A stretch of 25,225 bases of DNA from Rickettsiales bacterium UBA2645 (lineage in GTDB: Bacteria > Pseudomonadota > Alphaproteobacteria > Rickettsiales > UBA1997). The stretch spans positions 9,608-34,832 of the forward strand of contig DENL01000015.1 of assembly GCA_002359655.1 (NCBI GenBank), given 5' to 3'. The notes under the pieces are model-generated. The model was not told the origin of the DNA. It did not search any database and saw only the letters and a list, made by a program, of their open reading frames with translations. Positions 1-8,174 of the stretch are shown piece after piece (position 1 is the stretch's first letter; the number at the start of each line of letters is the position of its first letter). Both the position numbers and the translations under genes were made by a program.

Positions 1-1785
<1,785 letters not shown>

Positions 1786-2117
1786 CAAAGTTATGTGCAG
1801 AATAAATTCTACACAGATCTATCGGCTCTTGAGATTATATATATTTGCAATTCGCATTCAATTTCTTGAAATACATTAATTGCGATATTCTCTAGTTATC
1901 AATTATTCACGATTTAAACAGCAATCTCTCAACCTGCAAAATTTTAAAACAAGAAACACTCAGAAGCTGCTGCTTTTGAGCACTTTTCTCTATAAAAAAT
2001 TATGAGGGATTAGTTTTACTAACTAAGCTTATAAAATAAGTTCTGAAGTAAATGTTTTAAGTCGTTTTACCGACTCTTGACCATCTATCTAAATAAACAC
2101 ATCCAAAAAGTTAGGAG
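1786..2117 (-). other. 23S rRNA leader (transcribed spacer, no gene)
   Basis: This AT-rich stretch lies between the inferred 23S promoter and the mature 5' end and holds no convincing open frame and no tRNA. On the minus strand it has a short hairpin directly upstream of the mature 23S (8-bp stem with one G-U, 1795-1802 with 1807-1814), which could mark a processing site. A second small hairpin is at 2060-2064/2071-2075. A boxA-like sequence is at 1912-1923. In a classical operon the 16S gene and spacer tRNAs would lie upstream; here there is only a leader of about 330 nt. Confidence 0.6.
1912..1923 (-). promoter_or_regulatory. boxA-like antitermination element in the 23S leader
   Basis: The minus strand reads TGCTGTTTAAAT, matching 9 of 12 positions of the classical rRNA boxA TGCTCTTTAACA. 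It lies about 125 nt upstream of mature 23S and about 195 nt downstream of the inferred start of transcription. BoxA recruits the NusB-S10 antitermination complex in bacteria. A 9/12 match in AT-rich DNA is weak alone; the leader position is what makes it plausible. Confidence 0.35.
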
Positions 2118-2154
2118 GGCGCACATTATAATCAGCTGAGATTTTAGAAGTCAA
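2118..2154 (-). promoter_or_regulatory. 23S rRNA promoter with GC-rich discriminator
   Basis: On the minus strand there is TTGACT (2149-2154), an 18-base spacer and TATAAT (2125-2130). The -10 is followed by GTGCGCCC, strikingly GC-rich in this AT-rich region. The -10 is perfect and the -35 differs from TTGACA at one position. GC-rich discriminators are typical of promoters under stringent (ppGpp-linked) control, as at many rRNA promoters. This gives 23S an independent start, as expected for an unlinked gene. The start site is inferred to be near 2118. Confidence 0.7.
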
Positions 2155-2446
2155 GCTTGTTTCTTAAATATTATTTAAGTGGCTTGAAGCCTTTAAAATT
2201 AACTACTTGAACAATGTTAACAAAAAAATTTAAGATGAAGTCATCAAGAAAATTTTACTTAGGTTTGGGTAAGAAAAAATTTAATAAATTTGAGATAGCG
2301 CTTAGAAGCCTTTTCAATATTGATTTTGTATACCCCTTTCTAGGTATAGTACAAAGGCTTTAATTTTTTAACATGCTTTGCTTCATCAGAATTAAGCTCA
2401 ATTAACTAACGAAAAAAATTTCTAAAATACTCAAACTATGAAAAAT
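2155..2446. other. intergenic region without a recognisable gene
   Basis: This stretch of about 290 bases between the 23S promoter and the rplI terminator is very AT-rich. No tRNA, no coding frame of note and no known element is seen. Its only structure is a folded segment at 2306-2360, listed separately. Upstream elements of the 23S promoter (an AT-rich UP-like stretch at about 2155-2175) may lie at its left end. Confidence 0.5.
2306..2360. repeat. compound inverted repeat
   Basis: An outer perfect 8-bp stem pairs 2306-2313 (AAGCCTTT) with 2353-2360 (AAAGGCTT). Inside it TTGTA-TACC (2326-2334) can pair with GGTA (2343-2346) and TACAA (2350-2354) around a 3-base bulge, sharing two bases with the outer stem. 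The palindrome TCAATATTGA is at 2314-2323. It could be the trace of a small palindromic element, an unannotated RNA or chance structure. It is not followed by a T run, so it does not look like a terminator. Confidence 0.35.
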
Positions 2447-2447
2447 A

Positions 2448-2488
2448 AAAAAACCGCTTCCAACAATTAAATTTGGAAGCGGTTTTTT
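2448..2488 (-). terminator. Rho-independent terminator of the rpsF-rpsR-rplI operon
   Basis: A perfect 16-bp inverted repeat (arms 2448-2463 and 2473-2488) has the core CCGCTTCC/GGAAGCGG, a 9-base loop and A/T ends that give a U run on either strand. It lies 24 bases past the rplI stop, so it ends that operon. Because it is symmetric it would also stop transcription arriving on the plus strand. Confidence 0.9.
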
Positions 2489-2512
2489 AGAAAATAATTT
2501 GTGAAAGATATT

Positions 2513-3136
2513 TTAAGCTGTGTCAGCTTTTTTCTTTTTAGGTTTTTTTACTTTTTCAGATTTTTCTTCAGCAACTTTTGGTTTTTCAACCTCTAGAACT
2601 TCTTTAGCTTCTGATTTTTTTTCTAAATTTTCTTCAGCTACTTTTTCAGATTTTTTTTCAGCTTTCAAAAGAGCTTCGATTTCTGATTCACTTCTGGTAA
2701 CAACTAATCTTACTTCAATTACAACCTCAGAATGCAAGGAAACTCTAACTTGATAGACACCAATTTCTTTTATTGGTTTTTTTAAAAAGATATTAACTCT
2801 GGCAACTAGTTTTTGTTTTAAAATTTCGTTGATCTTAGTCGCAATTGTAGATGAGTTTACCGATCCGTAAAGTCTACCGTCGTCAGAAGCATTTTGAATT
2901 ATAACTACATCTTTACCAACAAGTTGCTCTTTAACTTTTTTGGCAACAGCGAGATCATCATTATTTTGTTGCTCGAATTCCTGTTTTTTAGATTCGAATA
3001 TTTTGTAGTTATTGGTACTAAAACAAATCGCTTTTTTCCCTGGAATTAAAAGATTTTTTGCGTACCCGTTTTTTACTTCGACTACGTCACCAATCTTCCC
3101 TAAATTAGAAACTGCAGCTGTTAAAATAATTTTCAT
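2513..3136 (-). CDS. rplI: 50S ribosomal protein L9
   Basis: L9 binds domain V of 23S rRNA and is a structural protein of the large subunit. The N-terminal domain is typical: MKIILTAAVSNLGKIGDVVEV followed by the GYAKNLLIPGKKA segment (about residues 24-36). The C-terminal domain follows to about residue 150. The protein is 207 residues, against about 150 in most bacteria. The extra 55 or so residues form a lysine- and glutamate-rich tail made of short KKSE, EKVAEE and KPKKKK units, probably unstructured. Such tails occur in several alphaproteobacterial L9 proteins. It is the last gene of rpsF-rpsR-rplI, 14 bases after rpsR, and a strong terminator follows. Confidence 0.97.
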   Translation of the reverse strand: MKIILTAAVSNLGKIGDVVEVKNGYAKNLLIPGKKAICFSTNNYKIFESKKQEFEQQNNDDLAVAKKVKEQLVGKDVVIIQNASDDGRLYGSVNSSTIATKINEILKQKLVARVNIFLKKPIKEIGVYQVRVSLHSEVVIEVRLVVTRSESEIEALLKAEKKSEKVAEENLEKKSEAKEVLEVEKPKVAEEKSEKVKKPKKKKADTA

Positions 3137-3150
3137 GGTTCTTTGTAAAT

Positions 3151-3483
3151 TTAGTTTTGAGCGACTTCTTTATTTATCGGAGAAATCAAAGCTAGGTGAC
3201 GCGCTCTTTTAATGGCGTTGGCCAAGGCTTTTTGTTTTTTTACCGTTACATTAGTAATCCGACTTGGAATAATTTTGCCTCTTTCAGAAAGGAATTTATT
3301 CAAAAGTCTTAAATTTTTGTAATTGATTTCAGCAATCGAAATATCGCGTAGTGGGCAAGATTTTTTCTTTCTGATAAAAACACTTTGATTGACCAAAGAT
3401 ACTTTTACATAACCCTCTTCACCATCATGTTCGCTGGTGTAAGTGGTGTTTTTATTATTCTTTTTTGTTACTCTAGCAACCAT
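3151..3483 (-). CDS. rpsR: 30S ribosomal protein S18
   Basis: S18 forms a heterodimer with S6 on the platform of the small subunit. The core is clear: RKKKSCPLRD (about residues 38-47), then the INYKNLRLLNKFLSERGKI segment, then ITNVTVKKQKALANAIKRAR. I start it at the ATG at 3483 (MVARVTKKNN), giving 110 residues, rather than 14 codons upstream, because TGAGGT, a good ribosome binding site, lies just before it and the longer frame would overlap the end of rpsF. S18 is usually 75-95 residues; the excess is an N-terminal extension rich in Lys, Asn and Thr. It lies 16 bases after rpsF and 14 before rplI. Confidence 0.96.
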   Translation of the reverse strand: MVARVTKKNNKNTTYTSEHDGEEGYVKVSLVNQSVFIRKKKSCPLRDISIAEINYKNLRLLNKFLSERGKIIPSRITNVTVKKQKALANAIKRARHLALISPINKEVAQN

Positions 3484-3499
3484 ATTTACCTCAAAAAAA

Positions 3500-3910
3500 T
3501 TAAGCTTCGAATTGGACTTGATCAAGCACTAGATCTATTTTGCTTGGCTCTTTTTTAACTGGAACTTTTCCAGCTTTATAATCTTTGGCGTTAGCAGAAA
3601 CAAATAGCTCAGATTCTTCAAAATGGGTTTCTACTGCGAAGGTTAAACTTCTGATAATATCTTCGTTATAGCCAATAACACGGTTCATTTCAGCAACTGC
3701 TGCATACTCGGAATCAATATTGAAAAGAACATAATGTCCACGAGAATTCTTTTTAACTTTATAAGCTAGATTTCTAAGGCCCCAATATTCTTTGGAAACC
3801 AGTTTGCCGTTGGCATCGGTGATAATTTTAGCTAGCTTGCTTGACAAAGCGTCTACGTCTTCAGCGGTTAGATCTTGTCTGGCAATAAAAACAGTCTCGT
3901 AAAGAGCCAT
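3500..3910 (-). CDS. rpsF: 30S ribosomal protein S6
   Basis: S6 is the partner of S18 in the small-subunit platform. The start MALYETVFIARQDLTAEDVD, the LVSKEYWGLRNLAYKVKKN segment (about 38-56), the GHYVLFNID strand and the NEDIIRSLTFAV segment are characteristic. Length (136) fits alphaproteobacterial S6, which carries a C-terminal tail beyond the 95-residue core. It is the first gene of the operon. No Shine-Dalgarno sequence is visible before the ATG. The upstream leader of about 140 nt has a long-range pairing and a promoter resembling that of rplU, so the operon may be both growth-regulated and autoregulated by S6:S18. Confidence 0.97.
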   Translation of the reverse strand: MALYETVFIARQDLTAEDVDALSSKLAKIITDANGKLVSKEYWGLRNLAYKVKKNSRGHYVLFNIDSEYAAVAEMNRVIGYNEDIIRSLTFAVETHFEESELFVSANAKDYKAGKVPVKKEPSKIDLVLDQVQFEA

Positions 3911-3943
3911 AAGTCGAAATATTTATTTTAAAAAAGATGATGA

Positions 3944-4047
3944 TTTGCCCTGATTTAGCTTGAGTCTATAAAGCTATAAGTAACTCTTACTGGTGTTTGA
4001 TTTTCTTGAATGAAAGACCATCAGAACTTGAGATCCACAGGGGCAAA
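3944..4047 (-). promoter_or_regulatory. structured 5' leader of rpsF (possible S6:S18 autoregulatory RNA)
   Basis: Near the inferred 5' end of the transcript the minus strand reads TTTGCCCCTG (4047-4038). About 85 nt later it reads CAGGGCAAA (3952-3944). These pair over 9 bp with one bulged C. Between them a smaller hairpin can form (GAGT...TATAGCTTTATA...ACTC, about 3960-3990). S6:S18-binding leaders are known in front of rpsF in many bacteria, but I do not see the CCG bulge of that family. The regulatory role is therefore inference from position and pairing. Confidence 0.35.
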
Positions 4048-4050
4048 AAG

Positions 4051-4087
4051 AGGCGGGCAAACTAGCGGCCAAGTTTTTTAATTGCAA
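4051..4087 (-). promoter_or_regulatory. rpsF operon promoter with CTAGTTTGCCCGCCTC block
   Basis: On the minus strand there is TTGCAA (4082-4087), a 17-base spacer and TAGTTT (4059-4064), followed by the GC-rich discriminator GCCCGCC and then TCTTTTT. The -10 is poor, but the block CTAGTTTGCCCGCCTCTTT is almost identical to the one in front of rplU (CTAGTTTGCCGCGCCTCTTT, 18132-18151), which supports it as a real shared promoter element. The TTGCAA box is its own reverse complement and could also serve smpB in the other direction. Confidence 0.6.
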
Positions 4088-4145
4088 CATAAAGTTATTA
4101 ACCGCTAAGAATTAAAAACTAAATATTTTCATCAACCGCAAATTT

Positions 4146-4580
4146 ATGCAAATCCTAAACCGTAAAGCCCATTTTAATTACGCCATCGAGGAAGAAATTG
4201 AAGCTGGAATCATGCTGCTTGGAAGCGAGGTAAAGTCAATTCGCGAAGGCAAAGCTACAATCAATGAATCCTACATTGCAGAATCTCAAGGCGAGCTATT
4301 TCTAATCAATTGCAATATCACTGAATATAAAGGTGCCAACAAATTCAACCACGAACCAAAAAGAAAACGCAAACTTTTGCTGCATAAAAAACAGTTAGAA
4401 AAAATTAGCGGCAAAATGCAGATTCAAGGTTATTCGGCAATTCCAATTAAAATTTTCTTTAACAAAAAAAACTTCGCTAAAGTTTTGATTGGTTTGGGTC
4501 GTGGTAAAAAACTCTACGACAAGCGCGAGTCGATCAAAAAACGTGATGAAACCAGAAGAAATCAGCGCGGCGAAGAATGA
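4146..4580 (+). CDS. smpB: SsrA-binding protein SmpB
   Basis: SmpB binds tmRNA and brings it to stalled ribosomes for trans-translation. The features are typical: the NRKAHFNYAIEEEIEAGIML start, LLGSEVKSIREGKATI (about 24-39) with the oligonucleotide-binding beta barrel, and a basic C-terminal tail (LYDKRESIKKRD, about 124-135) that enters the mRNA channel. Length 144 is near the usual 150-160. Its stop overlaps the recG start by 4 bases (ATGA), so the two are co-transcribed. It is divergent from rpsF. No ribosome binding site is visible before the ATG. Confidence 0.96.
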   Translation: MQILNRKAHFNYAIEEEIEAGIMLLGSEVKSIREGKATINESYIAESQGELFLINCNITEYKGANKFNHEPKRKRKLLLHKKQLEKISGKMQIQGYSAIPIKIFFNKKNFAKVLIGLGRGKKLYDKRESIKKRDETRRNQRGEE

Positions 4581-6661
4581 CAAATCAACAAATCCTTTCA
4601 CTTCCTCTTTCCTCTCTAAAGCGTGTAGGACCAACTCTGACAACATTTTTAGCTAAGTTAGTCGGACAAAATAGAATCTTTGATTTACTTCTACACAGGC
4701 CAGTTCGCGTTGAACCGATCTTGATTCTGCCGCGACTTTTTGAAGTTCCAAATGACGCACTAATAATAGTAAAAGCTAAAGTTGAGTCCCACATAAAACC
4801 AACAACATCTCGCCAGCCTCACAAAGTTGTTTGCTACACGCCAACTGGTTACTTGACTTTGGTTTTTTTTAAAATTTTTCCGACGCAAATTTCTAAAATG
4901 CCAATCAATGCTGAAATTGTGATTCTAGGAAACTTACAAAAACTAACTGGTGAAAATCAAATCATTCATCCGCAAGAAATTTTATCGGCCGCAGAAATCG
5001 ATAAATTGCCACGCTTTAACGTGATTTATCCTCTTGGAGCAGCGATTTCACAAAAATTTCTGACGCAAAAAATCCACGAAGCTTTGGCAAAAATTAATGA
5101 AAAAAATAACGAGTGGATTGATGAGAATTTATTAAAACAGCAAAATTGGCCGAACTTTTCTGCAGCGCTGAAAAATATTCACAGCCCGAAATCTGAAAAC
5201 GACTTTTCGCCAGAAAATCCTTCACGAAAACGCTTAGCTTATGATGAATTACTTGCTTGGCAAATTGCGGTTTTAATGGCGAAAAGCCAATCGCAAAGAA
5301 AGAAAAATTTTACTAAAGCTGTAAAAAATTTAAGCGAAACATTTTTAAACAATTTACCTTTTGAAGCTACAGCAGCACAGAAAAAAGCTATCACAGAAAT
5401 TTCAGCCGAAATAAATTCTGATAAAAAAATGTTGCGCCTTTTGCAAGGCGATGTTGGTAGCGGAAAAACTGTCGTAGCAATTGCTGCTTGCCTGCAAGTC
5501 ATTTCACAAAATAAACAAACTTGCGTTATCGCACCCACAACTGTTCTTGCTAAACAGCATCTACATTATTTCCGCAGGCTTTTAGAAGGGTTGAAAATCA
5601 GCGTTGAAATTCTAACGTCGGCCACCACAAAAAAACAAAAGGCAAAAATTTGTAGCGATTTAATTGCCGGAGAAATTGACATTCTAATCAGTACTCACGC
5701 TGTTTTAGAAGATGATGTAAAATTTAAAAATCTCGGTCTGGCGATAATTGATGAACAACATCGCTTCGGTGTGATGCAGCGCTTAAAATTGGTTAATAAA
5801 GGTAGTGATGTTGATGTTTTATTGATGAGCGCAACACCTATTCCACGAAGCTTGATGATGGGTTTATACGGCGACATGGATATTTCAATTTTAGCCGAAA
5901 AACCAAAAAATCGTCAGCCAATTGAAACGCTGATAATGTCAGCAAAAAAAATTCATGAAGCTTATGAAAGTCTTAAACGCGCAGCTTCTCGCGGAGAGAA
6001 AATTTATTGGATCTGTCCAGCAATTGAAGAAAATGAAGAAATTAGCTTGGCCAGTGCCAAAAAAAAATTTAGTGAATTAGCAGAAATTTTTGGCAGTAAA
6101 AATGTTGCTCTGTTGCACGGAAAAATGAAAGAAAGTGAAAAAGAAAAAATAATGAACGAATTTGCTAAAAGCGATGGAGACTTGAAAATACTGGTTTCAA
6201 CCACAGTCATCGAAGTTGGAATCGATGTGCCTGAGGCCACAATTATTTTAATCGAAAACGCTGAAAATTTCGGACTTTCGCAACTTCATCAACTGCGCGG
6301 ACGCGTTGGTCGATCCGAAAAAAAATCTTTCTGCATTTTGCTTTACGGCGAAAAATATGGCGTCAACGGCCGTCAACGTTTGAATATTTTACGCCAATCA
6401 AATGATGGATTTTTTATTGCTGAAGAAGATTTAAAAATGCGCGGCAGTGGCGAATTAATTGGCACCAAACAAAGCGGCTTTCCTGAATTTAAAATCGCCG
6501 ACTTAACTTTCGATTCCGACATTCTGAAAATCGCCCACAAAAACGCCGAGCTAATTTTACACAAAGATCAAAATCTAAAAACTATTGAGAGCCAGAAATA
6601 TCGAGACCTGCTAAAACTTTTTGGTTACGACGATTGCTTAAAAATTATCAGCAGCGGTTAG
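4577..6661 (+). CDS. recG: ATP-dependent DNA helicase RecG
   Basis: RecG is a monomeric superfamily 2 helicase that remodels stalled replication forks and branch-migrates Holliday junctions. The N-terminal wedge domain with its OB fold (about residues 1-190) is followed by the helicase core. Visible motifs are Walker A GDVGSGKT (about 291-298), the DEQH box in IIDEQHRFGVMQR (about 390), SATPIPRSL, and motif VI QLRGRVGRSEK (about 572-582). The C-terminal part has the EEDLKMRGSGELIGTKQSG segment common to RecG and Mfd. Length 694 is normal. It starts inside the end of smpB (ATGA overlap) and converges on rluB with only 5 bases between stops and no visible terminator. Confidence 0.97.
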   Translation: MTNQQILSLPLSSLKRVGPTLTTFLAKLVGQNRIFDLLLHRPVRVEPILILPRLFEVPNDALIIVKAKVESHIKPTTSRQPHKVVCYTPTGYLTLVFFKIFPTQISKMPINAEIVILGNLQKLTGENQIIHPQEILSAAEIDKLPRFNVIYPLGAAISQKFLTQKIHEALAKINEKNNEWIDENLLKQQNWPNFSAALKNIHSPKSENDFSPENPSRKRLAYDELLAWQIAVLMAKSQSQRKKNFTKAVKNLSETFLNNLPFEATAAQKKAITEISAEINSDKKMLRLLQGDVGSGKTVVAIAACLQVISQNKQTCVIAPTTVLAKQHLHYFRRLLEGLKISVEILTSATTKKQKAKICSDLIAGEIDILISTHAVLEDDVKFKNLGLAIIDEQHRFGVMQRLKLVNKGSDVDVLLMSATPIPRSLMMGLYGDMDISILAEKPKNRQPIETLIMSAKKIHEAYESLKRAASRGEKIYWICPAIEENEEISLASAKKKFSELAEIFGSKNVALLHGKMKESEKEKIMNEFAKSDGDLKILVSTTVIEVGIDVPEATIILIENAENFGLSQLHQLRGRVGRSEKKSFCILLYGEKYGVNGRQRLNILRQSNDGFFIAEEDLKMRGSGELIGTKQSGFPEFKIADLTFDSDILKIAHKNAELILHKDQNLKTIESQKYRDLLKLFGYDDCLKIISSG

Positions 6662-6666
6662 AAGAT

Positions 6667-7413
6667 TTAGAATTTAAAATTCTCGCCAAAGTGTTTTTTA
6701 AGGGACAGGCGCGAGACTTCTTGTAGTTCACCAACCTTTAAAGCGCCAAGTTCAAAAGGGCCAAACGAAATTCTGATTAGGCGATTTACTTGCAAACCTA
6801 AATGTTCCATCACTTTTCTGATTTCACGTTTTTTTCCTTCTTCGATTATTATTGTTAGCCAAGAATTTGAATCACCTTCATTGTCAACTTCAACTTTGAT
6901 CGAGCCATATCTAGTGCCTTCTACCGTGATTCCTCTTTCAAGTTTTTTTAACCTTTCATGATTAACTTTTCCAAAAACACGAGCACGATATTTGCGTTGT
7001 AATTTGGTTTTTGGAAGTTCGAGATAGCGCGCAAAATCGCCGTTGGTTGTAAGAAGTAACAAACCTTCAGTGTTGAAATCTAACCTGCCAATCGTCACTG
7101 TGCGCGGCATGGTTTTTGGCATAAAGTCGAAAATTGTTTTGCGTTTTTTTTCGTCTTTGTTGCTGGTGATGATGCCTTTTGGTTTATGAAACAGCCACAA
7201 TCTGATTTCTTTGTTGGCGTTAATTAATTTGTCATCAATTTTCACCGAATGATCAGTGATCAAAGTGGCCGGCGTTTCAATTACTTGTCCATTAACTTTA
7301 ACGCGGCCTTCGGCAATTAAAACTTCAGCATCGCGGCGCGAGCAATAACCTGCGTGAGCAATATATTTTGCGATTCTAATTCCCTTTTCTTCTGCGGATA
7401 TTTTTTCAACCAT
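6667..7413 (-). CDS. rluB: rRNA pseudouridine synthase, RluB type
   Basis: This enzyme isomerises a uridine in 23S rRNA (position 2605 in E. coli, for RluB) to pseudouridine. An N-terminal S4 RNA-binding domain (IRIAKYIAHAGYCSRRDAE, about 12-30, to about 60) is followed by the RsuA/RluB/E/F catalytic domain. The catalytic Asp is D112 in GRLDFNTEGLLLLTTNGD. RluB is preferred to RsuA or RluE/F from its length (248) and overall form, but substrate choice cannot be proved from sequence. It is the last gene of the thrC operon; its ATG overlaps the preceding stop by one base (TAATG). Confidence 0.9.
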   Translation of the reverse strand: MVEKISAEEKGIRIAKYIAHAGYCSRRDAEVLIAEGRVKVNGQVIETPATLITDHSVKIDDKLINANKEIRLWLFHKPKGIITSNKDEKKRKTIFDFMPKTMPRTVTIGRLDFNTEGLLLLTTNGDFARYLELPKTKLQRKYRARVFGKVNHERLKKLERGITVEGTRYGSIKVEVDNEGDSNSWLTIIIEEGKKREIRKVMEHLGLQVNRLIRISFGPFELGALKVGELQEVSRLSLKKHFGENFKF

Positions 7414-8174
7414 TATTTGCTATCCTTATATTTTTTTGCTGCTTCAACCAAAGCGAGGAAAATTTTGTAATCAGCTTGCGACACTTCAAATTCTGGGTGC
7501 CATTGTACGCCGATACAAAATGGGTGAGTTGGTTTTTCAATCGCTTCGATAATTCCATCACTGGCTTTGCCGCTAACTATCAAGTTATTTCCGGCATTTT
7601 TTGCCGCTTGGTGATGGGACGAGTTAGTCATGATTTTTTCTTGGCCGATAATTTCAAAAAGTTTACTGCCTTTGACAATTTCAACTTCGTGATAACCAGT
7701 AGCGTAATCTTTGAATCCTTCAATGTGAGATTGTTCGTGATCTACATATTTTCCTTCATCAGGAATATGCTGAATAACATTTCCGCCATGCAAAATATTG
7801 ATCAGTTGCATGCCGTTGCAAATTCCAAGAAAGGGCAAAGAAGTTTTGATTACTTTATCTCCCAGAGCATTTTCAAAATTTTCTCTGACGTCGTTTAGCT
7901 TAACGGTATGGTGAATATTTTTTTCGCCATAACGTCGCGGATTAATATCGAAATATCCACCAACTACAACCAAACCGTCGAGAGATTCTAAATAAGAATC
8001 GATCAAATCGTAATCGTAAGTGAGTATGACAGCAGCGCCTCCAGCTTTGTTTACCATTTCAACATAATTAGCACGCAAAGCGTAATAATTTCTGCTGGAA
8101 TAGCCGTTTTCACAGCCTTCGCGATAATCAGGAACGATACCAATTAATGGACGAGTTGATTTAGTATTTATCAT
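7413..8174 (-). CDS. gamma-glutamyl-gamma-aminobutyrate hydrolase family protein (peptidase C26)
   Basis: This is a class I glutamine amidotransferase-like hydrolase of the PuuD family, which cleaves gamma-glutamyl amide bonds. The nucleophile elbow is GICNGMQ with C119. The other catalytic residues are H226 and E228 in VQWHPEFE. The oxyanion segment VVVGGYFDINPRRYGE (about 69-84) is also typical. Length 253 matches the family. In E. coli PuuD acts in putrescine breakdown, but no other puu gene is nearby. Here it overlaps the end of gshA by 4 bases and shares an operon with ggt, so its substrate may be a gamma-glutamyl compound linked to glutathione metabolism; that is inference. Confidence 0.88.
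   Translation of the reverse strand: MINTKSTRPLIGIVPDYREGCENGYSSRNYYALRANYVEMVNKAGGAAVILTYDYDLIDSYLESLDGLVVVGGYFDINPRRYGEKNIHHTVKLNDVRENFENALGDKVIKTSLPFLGICNGMQLINILHGGNVIQHIPDEGKYVDHEQSHIEGFKDYATGYHEVEIVKGSKLFEIIGQEKIMTNSSHHQAAKNAGNNLIVSGKASDGIIEAIEKPTHPFCIGVQWHPEFEVSQADYKIFLALVEAAKKYKDSK

Noticed and set aside
1786..2440. Search for spacer tRNA-Ile/tRNA-Ala or tRNA-fMet upstream of 23S
   Set aside because: No cloverleaf or T-arm GGTTC-type sequence seen on either strand.
6669..6685. Small palindrome AGAATTTAAAATTCT at the end of rluB
   Set aside because: All A/T stem inside coding sequence, no T run; not credible as a terminator.
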